A stretch of DNA of 64,000 bases, taken from Oculatella sp. LEGE 06141 (GTDB taxonomy: Bacteria; Cyanobacteriota; Cyanobacteriia; Elainellales; Elainellaceae). Positions 53,317-61,234 of the stretch are shown here, piece after piece. Under the pieces are notes generated by a model. That model had not been told where the DNA came from, did no database searches, and saw only the letters and a program-made list of their open reading frames with translations. Location: NCBI RefSeq assembly GCF_015207605.1, contig NZ_JADEWO010000010.1:88308-152307 (forward strand). The letters run 5' to 3'. Every line of letters starts with the position of its first letter. Position 1 is the stretch's first letter. The translations under genes were made by a program, and so were the position numbers.

Positions 53317-53698
53317 GACGGCTAAACCCAAAAAAAGAGAAAGATCCGAACGCTCAAGTTAGTTACCGGAACGAGTTGGAATAGACATACCGTTTAAGCA
53401 AGGTGTCCGGGCATCACTTTCTACATCTTGATATACAAGTGTCACAGCTCTGGTGTTTTAAGACGACGTTAATCAACTTTGCCTCAGACATCAAAGCTAA
53501 ACCCCAAAATGGGCAAGTTGAACTAAGGAGAATCATAATTAACAGACGGACGTTAGGTCGATGAGAACTTTACAACACGCAATTCAATTCTCCATAAGCT
53601 GCGTCCCCTCACTTCCTGTATCCATTTCCTGCTACAGGCGTACGCTGTTCTGCAATTGGCTGTTCTGCAATTGGTTATTTTGGTAGCTAAAGCATCTT
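53317..53698. promoter_or_regulatory. Divergent promoter region of rbcR and the photosystem II assembly cluster
   Basis: This 380-base gap is non-coding and separates rbcR (leftward) from the first gene of the assembly cluster (rightward). It contains no strong hairpin. T-N11-A motifs for LysR binding are plausible in such a sequence, but too common to call a site. Confidence 0.4.
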
Positions 53699-54640
53699 AT
53701 GAAGCGGGAGGTTGTCCAGGACTTTCTGAATTTACCAGGAATTGCGGGAGTCGCCCTAATGAATGGGCGGTCTCGTCCCTACTTTTGTGGAGTGGATCAA
53801 ACCCTAAACTTTCAGCAAAAAGAAGCGCTGGCTCAAGGAATTCAACAGGTCGTTGAAACAACACCGGTCGGTTTCGAGTGTTTTGAGTTTCAGTTCACTG
53901 AGCATCGAGTCTATATCTACAAGTTAGAACATGGCATTATTCTCCTGGTCTTAACGGGCAAACCCTTAGTTTATTCAAGCTATGTGCAGGCAGTTGAACG
54001 GTTGAAGACCGAACTGCAAGAAGACATCTCCAATACGATCGCCACGTTTCGGTTACTGGCAGGCAACCTTACCCTCTCAGACCAAAACTACTGGAAAGGG
54101 CGCTCGGAGAGTCATTCCGTTACATCTGGGTATCCAGGTTTAACAGCAACAAGCACGCCTTTCACCGCAACTCAAACCGTTGACGACCCACCGCCGCCTC
54201 GCCACTCCTTCGCTCCTCAAGACCAGTCTAGCTTTACCTCCGCCTTCCTTCAGGCTGAACGTTCTGCCACCCCGTCCGTTCACGCTGATGTCAGTCTTAA
54301 AGAGTTGCTTGCAGCCCTAAACTACCTGAGCCAGTTCACAACGCAATACTTGGGCACCAACGTGGTCACAAATTACTGGAAATCCAGCCGCCCCACAACA
54401 GTAGATTGGCTGGGTCAGTTTGAAATTGACCGTGCTGCTCACCTGAACTTTGCCCCAGCAGACCGTTCCACACATCCTTCCAGTTTGACGGCAGAGCAGC
54501 ATCGTTGGGTGCAAGAGTGGATTGCCACTTTTATTCAACGGTGTGCAAAGGTGATTCGCGACTTTCCGCTCATTATCGAACGGGCACTGGATGACCATCA
54601 ACGGCATTTACTGTTCGAGCAACCCCATCATCGTTTGTAA
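53699..54640 (+). CDS. Conserved cyanobacterial protein in the PSII assembly-type cluster, function unknown
   Basis: I do not recognise a named domain with certainty. The N-terminal 115 residues alternate short strands and helices: VVQDFLNLPGIAGVALMNGR, then HRVYIYKLEHGIILLVLTGK. This is compatible with a roadblock/longin-type fold. A low-complexity Ser/Thr/Pro linker follows (about 120-200). The C-terminal 110 residues are helical and contain LLAALNYLSQFTTQYLGTNV. Similar proteins sit in the Synechocystis slr0144-slr0152 operon linked to photosystem II assembly; that this is one of them is inference from position. It precedes a 2Fe-2S ferredoxin gene by 11 bases, so they are cotranscribed. 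Confidence 0.7.
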   Translation: MKREVVQDFLNLPGIAGVALMNGRSRPYFCGVDQTLNFQQKEALAQGIQQVVETTPVGFECFEFQFTEHRVYIYKLEHGIILLVLTGKPLVYSSYVQAVERLKTELQEDISNTIATFRLLAGNLTLSDQNYWKGRSESHSVTSGYPGLTATSTPFTATQTVDDPPPPRHSFAPQDQSSFTSAFLQAERSATPSVHADVSLKELLAALNYLSQFTTQYLGTNVVTNYWKSSRPTTVDWLGQFEIDRAAHLNFAPADRSTHPSSLTAEQHRWVQEWIATFIQRCAKVIRDFPLIIERALDDHQRHLLFEQPHHRL

Positions 54641-54651
54641 AGAGGAAGACA

Positions 54652-55137
54652 ATGGCTAAAACCGTTAGATTAGAACCGATCGCCCAAGAGACCTCAGTAG
54701 AGACGAATGGCAACTTGCTATCGGTCTTGATCAACAAAGATTTAGACGTTTTGCGCGAATGTGGTGGTCGGGGCATGTGCGCTACCTGCCATGTCTACGT
54801 TACAGATGGGATGGAAGCCCTTTCACCAATCAACCGCCGAGAACAGCGAACTCTGGAGGTGATCACCACCTGCAAAACCAACTCCCGACTCGCCTGTCAG
54901 GCCAGGGTATTAACCAACGGTGTTGTGGTTGAGCTACCACCTGGTATGTACATCAACTCGATCCAGGATATCGAGGCATTAATTGGACGCAGAGCAGAAC
55001 AAGACCTGCTTCATCCTCTAACCGGTCAGGTTCTCGTCGAATCTGGAAAACTGATTACTCGGTCAATGCTTAAGCAAATCCAGGACTCTACTAGCTTCAA
55101 AATGGGTGAGTTCTTTTCTATGAGTAGCGACACCTAA
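54652..55137 (+). CDS. 2Fe-2S ferredoxin with C-terminal extension
   Basis: This is an electron carrier of the plant/adrenodoxin-type ferredoxin fold. The cluster cysteines are Cys 37, 43, 46 and 82: RECGGRGMCATCHVYV followed by SRLACQAR. An extra Cys 74 is also present. A C-terminal extension of about 60 residues (100-161) is not part of the fold and could dock to partners. It resembles Synechocystis Slr0148-like ferredoxins, which sit in the photosystem II assembly operon. It lies 11 bases after the preceding gene. A 457-base gap to the V4R gene may hold a second promoter. Confidence 0.9.
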   Translation: MAKTVRLEPIAQETSVETNGNLLSVLINKDLDVLRECGGRGMCATCHVYVTDGMEALSPINRREQRTLEVITTCKTNSRLACQARVLTNGVVVELPPGMYINSIQDIEALIGRRAEQDLLHPLTGQVLVESGKLITRSMLKQIQDSTSFKMGEFFSMSSDT

Positions 55138-55594
55138 GCTCAAAATCGGACGGAGGCACTGAGCGCACCTCAACCGCTTGCATTCAAGATGGTTGAACCA
55201 GTCCGCCCCAAAAAGCAATAAAAGTTAACGGCAACGGAGCAGCTTATCTGGCAACAACCAATCCAGTTGGAGAAGGCAACCCAATGCTTGATTGATGCCT
55301 CCATTGAGAAACATTGCCAGTCAGCCAGGAGCGTTAGTTCTCTATAACCACAGGGAATATTCAAAACTAAGAGTAGTCCTCGTAAAGCCACATTCGATCA
55401 CGCTTCCCTGGCTCTGTTTAAGCACTCTCCCACTTCGTTTAACAACCTCAATTCACGTGAACGCGTGCCGTTTGCTGTGTGAGCGTTAACGACCCATTTT
55501 TTCCCTCTTTTCGGCTCACGACCTCCAGGTTGAACATGCCTGGTCTTACTCCCATTGTCGCCATTCCTGTCTACCAGAATTTGCCAAGAAAACT
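55138..55594. other. Intergenic region inside the assembly cluster
   Basis: No gene, strong hairpin or repeat is supported in this 457-base stretch. It separates the ferredoxin gene from the V4R gene. Because the four following genes are tightly packed, a promoter for them probably lies here. Confidence 0.4.
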
Positions 55595-56278
55595 ATGGTG
55601 ATCGCAACTCCGAATCAAAATCCCGCCAGGCTCAGAAATCCTAAAAAGCACAACCATTATGGGTTTCGCGATTTTTTCCAGTTTGACCCCGACAAAGGCA
55701 ACATCACAGACTGGAATGGAGCGCAAAATGTTCTCACAACAGAAGACTTTATTATCGGCTTAGTCGAAGGCTTAGAAGAGGAAGTGGGCGATGCGTCTGC
55801 GGCCACCATGTATACCATTGGCTGCGAATGGGGACAAAAAGACGCTTTCTTCTTTGAAACATGGTTTGAAAGAGAGTTTGAGCGGAGTGTGCGTCAAACC
55901 AATCTTTTATTCTTGCTTGAAACCTGGTGGTGGCCATTCACTTCCCAAGGGTGGGGACGGTGGGAAGTCGATATGGGCGATCGCAAGCAGGGGTTTATGT
56001 TTATCAATGTCTTCGATTCTGCGGTTGCCCGTTCCCTCGGTGATGTTGGAAAACCCGTTTGCTTTCTCTATGCGGGGCTGTTTGCGGGTTTCTTTACAGA
56101 GCTGGTTAAAAAACAGTTGAGCTGTATTGAAATTCAGTGCTATTCCATGGGCGAGACCTACTGCAAATTTTTGATCGGAGGTCAAGACCGAATTGATGCC
56201 GCTGCGTTCTGGATGAATGAAGGAGCAACGGCTAAAGACATCGAAAAACGGCTGCGGGTAGGAGATCGATTGGGATGA
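55595..56278 (+). CDS. V4R-domain protein (first copy), Slr0144-like
   Basis: This 227-residue protein carries a V4R (4-vinyl reductase-like) domain in the C-terminal two thirds, ending with the cysteine-bearing signature CIEIQCYSMGETYCKFLIGG (about 177-196). V4R domains bind small hydrophobic or tetrapyrrole-like ligands and occur in chlorophyll and gas-vesicle-related proteins. A paralogue lies at 57231. It begins the tight block 55595-59865, where the next gene starts at the ATGA overlap. The conservation and arrangement match the Synechocystis slr0144-slr0147 part of the photosystem II assembly operon. The exact ligand is unknown. Confidence 0.85.
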   Translation: MVIATPNQNPARLRNPKKHNHYGFRDFFQFDPDKGNITDWNGAQNVLTTEDFIIGLVEGLEEEVGDASAATMYTIGCEWGQKDAFFFETWFEREFERSVRQTNLLFLLETWWWPFTSQGWGRWEVDMGDRKQGFMFINVFDSAVARSLGDVGKPVCFLYAGLFAGFFTELVKKQLSCIEIQCYSMGETYCKFLIGGQDRIDAAAFWMNEGATAKDIEKRLRVGDRLG

Positions 56279-56586
56279 GTACCATGAATCTGGTTCAGAC
56301 GAACGGCTCGTCTGCGTTGGTTAATCCTCCAGTCTGGCTACGCGCTTCGGTGCAAGAGTTCTTTACTACCTTCAATTGGGACGACAGCCCACCTGAGGTT
56401 CAAGAACTAAAACTGAATGCAATGGAGGAGGGCACTCCGCTCAGTATGACGTTGAGTGTGAGTCAGTTCTTTGGCGCGGTCGCCTGGGACGGGGCGGCGA
56501 TCGCTGCGCCGCCCCTATCAGATTCGCCAACCGTCCTCACAGATGCAAAAGACTTTACGCTGGACGACTTTTCAGATTTGTTCTAA
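56275..56586 (+). CDS. Small acidic-tail protein, Slr0145-like
   Basis: The 103-residue product overlaps the preceding V4R gene by four bases (ATGA), so they are translationally coupled. It has no signal or membrane helix. A central segment, VQEFFTTFNWDDSPPEVQEL, is repeated in pattern around SVSQFFGAVAWDG, and the C-terminus is an acidic aromatic tail, FTLDDFSDLF, which looks like a docking peptide. I do not recognise a biochemical function. Its place between two V4R genes and a phycobilisome-fold gene matches the small gene of the Synechocystis cluster. Confidence 0.72.
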   Translation: MSTMNLVQTNGSSALVNPPVWLRASVQEFFTTFNWDDSPPEVQELKLNAMEEGTPLSMTLSVSQFFGAVAWDGAAIAAPPLSDSPTVLTDAKDFTLDDFSDLF

Positions 56587-56673
56587 TCTGCGTTCCTTGT
56601 GTCTGTAGATTTTGCTTGAGATAGACCCGATGGTAGATCCTGTTTGCCCCACCCTTTTCTGACAGTTAGACCT

Positions 56674-57165
56674 ATGCATTCACAAATCGAAACCATTTTT
56701 GATGAAGCTGAAAACCGCTATCTTCGTACCGAAGAACTGAACGTGCTGAGCCAGTATGTAGACTCTCTGCCAGAGCGCATGGAAACCTACCGGATGATAC
56801 GAGACCGTGAGCTGGACATCATGCAGAAAGTAGCCGATCAGCTTCAGGTTGAGATGGCTCAGGAAACCGTCGAAGCTCTAGAGCGCAGCATCAAGAATGC
56901 ACTCCTGGCCTTGCGCTACTGCGCGATCGGTGCGTTGCTCAACGACGAGAAATTCGTGCAAGACCGCTTGTTGTCCTGGCTGGAGCAAAGGATGCACGTT
57001 TACAGTACCGAGGCGATCGACACTGCTCTTTATCAGTTACTCAATCAAGAACTGCGCCAAGTGCTTGGAATTCGCTACATGCGCTATCTCAGCCCAATGT
57101 TGACCCTAGTTGAGACGGCACTCTTTAAGCACCCTCCCATGACGGCTTCGGCCAACGGTCGATAA
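56674..57165 (+). CDS. Phycobilisome-family (phycobiliprotein-fold) protein lacking the canonical bilin cysteine
   Basis: This 163-residue protein has the length and helical pattern of a phycobiliprotein alpha/beta subunit. The segment ALERSIKNALLALRYCAIGA aligns with the chromophore helix of allophycocyanin, but the position of the bilin-binding cysteine (CxRD) is Ser 72 (SIKN). A cysteine 11 residues later (Cys 83) is at a different helix face. It is therefore probably a non-pigmented scaffold or sensor. I start at ATG 56674; a TTG at 56644 is the alternative. It belongs to the cluster related to slr0146 and may help assemble photosystem II with antenna proteins. Confidence 0.8.
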   Translation: MHSQIETIFDEAENRYLRTEELNVLSQYVDSLPERMETYRMIRDRELDIMQKVADQLQVEMAQETVEALERSIKNALLALRYCAIGALLNDEKFVQDRLLSWLEQRMHVYSTEAIDTALYQLLNQELRQVLGIRYMRYLSPMLTLVETALFKHPPMTASANGR

Positions 57166-57230
57166 AGTCTAATCACGCTGAATTGGTCACATTCTCTACA
57201 AACTCTTCAATCACTCCTGGAACGTTCGCT

Positions 57231-57887
57231 ATGATTTCCGTCGCTGATTTACTCGTTGACGATCGCATCCCTGGAAACTACTTTGCAACCGATGCCTATG
57301 TTCGGGGAGATCTGGAGATGGGCTTGCTGGAAAATCGGCAAGGTGGTCGTCTCCTGGCGTTGCCAGAAACGCTGTTGCAGGGAATTTATTCTGGACTGGA
57401 TAAAGAAACGGGGCAGGCTGCTCGTCTCGTTTTGTTCAACTGCGGTCGCTGGTGGGGCAAGAACTTTTACGCTCGCTTCTGTGAAGACCTAACGGATTAC
57501 TACAGAACACCGTTGGCTGATATGGACATGGTCGAATTTATGCACTGCCTGAAGCAGTGCTGGATCACCCACGGGTGGGGCAAGATTGACCTCGACCAAA
57601 CCTATCAACACCGAGGATTTCTAGTTATCAACATTTGGAACTCTCCTTTTGCTCGGCTAGCCCTGCCTCAATCGCAACCGGTCTGTTTTTTGGAAGCGGG
57701 AATTTTGTCATCCTTCTTTAGCCAACTGACTGGCCGAGATTTACATTGTATTCAAACCACATGTGAGTCGATGGGAGCCGACTGTAACCGTTTCATCCTG
57801 GGGTTGGCTAAACGCGTTGAACCAGCCGAAACGATGGTAACGAACCTCGACCACGATGCCATCATGCAGCAACTTTGTCATCACTAG
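57231..57887 (+). CDS. V4R-domain protein (second copy), Slr0147-like
   Basis: This 218-residue protein is a paralogue of the V4R protein at 55595. The layout is the same and the C-terminal signature is CIQTTCESMGADCNRFILGL, with the three spaced cysteines conserved. The middle has CGRWWGKNFYARFCEDLTDY, where the first copy has CEWGQKDAFF. I use ATG 57231, preceded by GGAAC; a frame from 57183 would add 16 residues. The protein probably dimerises with the first V4R protein or acts alongside it. Its end overlaps the kinase gene if that starts at 57856. Confidence 0.85.
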   Translation: MISVADLLVDDRIPGNYFATDAYVRGDLEMGLLENRQGGRLLALPETLLQGIYSGLDKETGQAARLVLFNCGRWWGKNFYARFCEDLTDYYRTPLADMDMVEFMHCLKQCWITHGWGKIDLDQTYQHRGFLVINIWNSPFARLALPQSQPVCFLEAGILSSFFSQLTGRDLHCIQTTCESMGADCNRFILGLAKRVEPAETMVTNLDHDAIMQQLCHH

Positions 57888-59865
57888 CGACCAATCATCC
57901 TACATTTGGGAAGTCATCCCCTGCTACACCGTGTCAGATCGATTAGGAACAGAGTTGAAAGGCTCTAAATACCGTCTTCTTGGGCTGGTTGGGCAGGGAC
58001 AATTTGGTCAAGTCTATTGTGCTGTGCATCGGCAGACAGGTCGATTGGTCGCGCTGAAAAATCTAGAACATCAGCGGTTCCCAACCCATCAGTTTTTGCG
58101 GGAATTGCGATTTCTTTTAAGTTTGCAACACCCCAACATCGTTAACTGTCAGGCGTTGGAACATACCCGAACTGGGCGATGCCTAGTGATGGACTATTGC
58201 GAAGGGGGAACACTCCGCCAGCTAATGAACGAAGGGGTGTGTTTAAGCGTATCGCAAAGCTTAAAGCTAATTGCAGACGTACTGGCAGGACTAGAACAAG
58301 CTCATAGTCAGGGAATTGTACACTGCGACATCAAGCCCGAAAATATCCTTTTGACCCTACAGCCACACGGGTGGACTGCTAAAATCTCTGATTTCGGCAT
58401 TGCTCGGCTGAGCCAGGAGCTTGCAAACGATGAAACTGGCAATACTGGCTCTCCTGCCTACATGGCTCCTGAGCGGTTTTATGGTCAGTATTCGATCACA
58501 TCTGACTTATATTCTGTCGGTATTCTTCTATTTGAGCTACTCACCGGGCGACGCCCGTTTTCAGGAACCCCTGCGGAGCTGATGTCGGCTCATCTCAACT
58601 GCCCTGTAAAACTGCCTCAGAGCATTCCAGACCTGTGGCATCCGCTGATAGTGACCTCGCTGCAAAAGCTGTCGGCACGTCGATTTCGCTCGGCAGGAGA
58701 GATGCTAGCCCTGTTAAGGGCGATTGCCATGACAGAGGGATCGGGTTCCTGGCTTGATCCACAATCGGCTCAGCTTCCGTTGCTGCGATCGGCTGTCACC
58801 CTACCAATTTGTCCGTTTCACTATCAGCAACAGGAATTGCTGACGGCTCCGGTTAGGCAGATCGTAGCCGTGGAGGAACCACAGGATGAGTCAGTCCCAG
58901 GATCGCAGATCAATGCGTTAGACCGTCCAACGGCTGATTGGTATAGAGCAGCGGGCAAGCAGCTTCAGATTCTCAGGCACACCTCCCAGCTATGTAGAGA
59001 CAAGAGCAGCCAACCCGTTATTGTTGCGCCTACGCTATTCGGCACAGGTTCATTTGCTGAGCCTCTACAAACAGTGTTTGCGTCTCCGCATGGATGCTTT
59101 GCTGCAACCGCTAAGGCGCTCTATTTGGTTGCCCGAACTGAATTACAGCAGGTTACTCCGCAATTCGTCACTGCGTTGGCCGAAAACAGTACTGTCGCCA
59201 TCGACCCCAAAGGACGCTGGATAGCAGCAGTTGCCCCCACTTCTGACTCCAATAAATCTGCGTTGCGGTTTGGGCGACTCTCCAACCCACTCACGAAGGT
59301 GACATGGTCTTCTCCGATCCTGCTGCGTGCGTCAACTTCCACAGATCATGGCTTAAAGCTGCTGGCACTGGATTCTAGACATGCTGCGGTCATCTCATCG
59401 ATTCCGGTTAGGGGGGCAGCGAGTCCTGCGAAAGCGTCGTTGGGAACGTTGATCGAGGTGTTTACTCGACGGGGAAATCGGATAACGGCCTTCACGCTAC
59501 CCATCTGTCTGGAACGCGTGGTGCTTACTCCTACCCTATACCGTTTACTGGCAACCGATTGCAATGATCCTTACTCGGTGCTGTTGGTGGATTTGAAGCC
59601 CTTTCGGGTGGCACGGTTTGCTGTTGAAATTTTGCCTCAATTTCTATACGCTGCGACCTGGGGATATGTTCTTGCGGATGCCTGTGGTCAGATGGTATTT
59701 CTCGATCGACAGGGGCAGCAACTCAGTCGGCTAAATTTGCCCGCTCCCGTCACAGCGATCGCTCCGGTTTATCCTCATGGGTTGCTCGTAGCTACCTGGG
59801 CTGAAAACCGAGGAAACCTATACACTTTAAATCTGAAAGAGTTAGAGGTTAATTGGTTGTTGTAA
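57856..59865 (+). CDS. SpkG-like Ser/Thr protein kinase with C-terminal beta-propeller-like region
   Basis: This 669-residue protein has a Hanks kinase domain at about 38-300: glycine loop LVGQGQFGQVYCAVHRQ, Lys 68, catalytic loop IVHCDIKPENILL (Asp 158) and DFG at 179-181. The residue before the catalytic Asp is Cys rather than Arg, a non-RD kinase, often regulated differently from activation-loop phosphorylation. The region from about 380 to 669 is beta-rich with regular hydrophobic strands, compatible with a propeller; no transmembrane helix is evident. In Synechocystis, SpkG (Slr0152) ends the same cluster. The start is uncertain: ATG 57856 overlaps the V4R gene by 32 bases, while GTG 57931 would start just before SDRLGTELKGSKYRLLG. 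Confidence 0.85.
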   Translation: MPSCSNFVITSDQSSYIWEVIPCYTVSDRLGTELKGSKYRLLGLVGQGQFGQVYCAVHRQTGRLVALKNLEHQRFPTHQFLRELRFLLSLQHPNIVNCQALEHTRTGRCLVMDYCEGGTLRQLMNEGVCLSVSQSLKLIADVLAGLEQAHSQGIVHCDIKPENILLTLQPHGWTAKISDFGIARLSQELANDETGNTGSPAYMAPERFYGQYSITSDLYSVGILLFELLTGRRPFSGTPAELMSAHLNCPVKLPQSIPDLWHPLIVTSLQKLSARRFRSAGEMLALLRAIAMTEGSGSWLDPQSAQLPLLRSAVTLPICPFHYQQQELLTAPVRQIVAVEEPQDESVPGSQINALDRPTADWYRAAGKQLQILRHTSQLCRDKSSQPVIVAPTLFGTGSFAEPLQTVFASPHGCFAATAKALYLVARTELQQVTPQFVTALAENSTVAIDPKGRWIAAVAPTSDSNKSALRFGRLSNPLTKVTWSSPILLRASTSTDHGLKLLALDSRHAAVISSIPVRGAASPAKASLGTLIEVFTRRGNRITAFTLPICLERVVLTPTLYRLLATDCNDPYSVLLVDLKPFRVARFAVEILPQFLYAATWGYVLADACGQMVFLDRQGQQLSRLNLPAPVTAIAPVYPHGLLVATWAENRGNLYTLNLKELEVNWLL

Positions 59866-59971
59866 GAATTCTAATCGTATGGATGCTCTGGTTCATCCTG
59901 GAATTTTAGAAAAAGCGGTAATCTATAAACGGTAACTCTTCGCATTCTCTGTTTTAGGTTTCAGATTTAAC

Positions 59972-60685
59972 ATGCCTTTTGATTGGCTTACGTCTAGCCA
60001 TTTTGTCATGGTTGGGCTGCTCATCGGCTTTGCGATCGCCCACAGTGGGTTAGCCGCTTTGCGCCCGTTTGGTGAAAAGCGTATAGGTGCCCGACTGTAT
60101 CGAGTGTTGTTTGCCCTGGTTAGTCTGCCGCTGGCTACAGTGTTGATCGTCTACTTTATCAATCACCGTTATGACGGCCTACGGCTTTGGAACGTGCAGG
60201 GTGTCCCCGGCGTTGATGTGGCCGTGTGGGTATTGTCTGGTATTTCGTTTATCTTCCTCTATCCAGCGACCTTCAATTTGCTAGAGATTGCTGCCATTCA
60301 GAAGCCGCAAGTTCACCTGTTTGAAAGCGGCATTATTCGCATTACTCGCCATCCCCAAATGGTTGGTCAGGTGATCTGGTGCATTGCCCATACGCTCTGG
60401 TTAGGAACGACCTTTATGGTAGTTACCTCCATCGGATTGATATTGCACCATGTGTTTGGAGTGTGGCATGGCGATCGCCGTCTCAGCGCTCGTTACGGAG
60501 AGGCATTTGAAGCGGTCAAAGCACGGACATCTATTGTGCCGTTCGGTGCCTGCTTACGAGGGCAGCAATCCTTGAAGTTCTCAGAATTTTTGCGTCCAGC
60601 GTATGCAGGAATTGCAGTCTTTGTGCTGTTGCTTTGGTGGGCACATCCCCTACTGATTAGTTCAACGCAGCGTGTGGGCTGGTAA
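59972..60685 (+). CDS. NnrU-family membrane protein, zeta-carotene isomerase-like
   Basis: This is a polytopic membrane protein of 237 residues with about six hydrophobic helices. NnrU-family features include FAIAHSGLAALRPFGEKRIG near the start and IIRITRHPQMVGQVIWCIAH in the middle, with several histidines in or near helices. The same family includes plant and cyanobacterial zeta-carotene isomerase (Z-ISO), a heme-dependent enzyme that converts 9,15,9'-tri-cis-zeta-carotene for carotenoid synthesis. Members also act in denitrification in other bacteria. I infer Z-ISO-like because of the cyanobacterial setting; the heme histidines cannot be proven here. The gene stands alone before the thioredoxin gene. 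Confidence 0.75.
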   Translation: MPFDWLTSSHFVMVGLLIGFAIAHSGLAALRPFGEKRIGARLYRVLFALVSLPLATVLIVYFINHRYDGLRLWNVQGVPGVDVAVWVLSGISFIFLYPATFNLLEIAAIQKPQVHLFESGIIRITRHPQMVGQVIWCIAHTLWLGTTFMVVTSIGLILHHVFGVWHGDRRLSARYGEAFEAVKARTSIVPFGACLRGQQSLKFSEFLRPAYAGIAVFVLLLWWAHPLLISSTQRVGW

Positions 60686-60823
60686 GTGGCTTTTAGCAAA
60701 CCTCAACGTCGCCGTTCAGACGTTAGGAAATCTCGATAAGCCTGGAAATCAGCCTCCGCCTCTGATCCAAATCCCTTTAGAATGATCCCAAAGCGACTTT
60801 AAAATCTAAACTTTAGAGGAATC

Positions 60824-61183
60824 ATGATATTAGCTGTTAATGAACAGACATTTACAGACGAAGTTTTAAAGTCTCCTATTCCTGTTCTCGTTAACTTTTG
60901 GGCACCCTGGTGTGGCCTGTGCCGTCTGGTTAATCCAATGTTGTCTGAGCTGCAAGATGAATGGGGTGGACAGATCAAGCTGGTCAGCATTAATGCTGAT
61001 GAAAACCTGAAGCTGGCTAACACTTACCGACTACAAACCCTACCAACCGTTATGTTGTTTGACGGAGGGAAACTCTTGAATCGGCTAGATGAATTTCGAT
61101 CGCGCGATGATTTCCAGGTTACATCTAACAAGATTCAACTGGCGCTTGAAGCACTTGCGGTGAGTTACAGTTATCCAGCCTAG
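60824..61183 (+). CDS. Thioredoxin with WCGLC active site
   Basis: This 119-residue protein is a single thioredoxin domain. The active site is FWAPWCGLCRLVNP (Cys 30, Cys 33), with Leu instead of the usual Pro between the cysteines, which should change the redox potential and interaction partners. The cis-proline region LQTLPTVMLFDGG is present. It has no signal peptide, so it acts in the cytosol. The variant site is typical of a cyanobacterial atypical thioredoxin (TrxC-like), whose role differs from the main TrxA; I do not assign the name. It is convergent with recJ, about 50 bases apart. Confidence 0.9.
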   Translation: MILAVNEQTFTDEVLKSPIPVLVNFWAPWCGLCRLVNPMLSELQDEWGGQIKLVSINADENLKLANTYRLQTLPTVMLFDGGKLLNRLDEFRSRDDFQVTSNKIQLALEALAVSYSYPA

Positions 61184-61234
61184 TAACCTAATAGATCAAC
61201 AGGTGTAGTAACACTGAAGGCCATATTAGGTGTA

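Noticed and set aside
56880..56960. Bilin attachment at Cys 83 of the phycobilisome-fold protein
   Set aside because: The cysteine does not align with the canonical bilin position, which is Ser 72, so I do not claim a chromophore.
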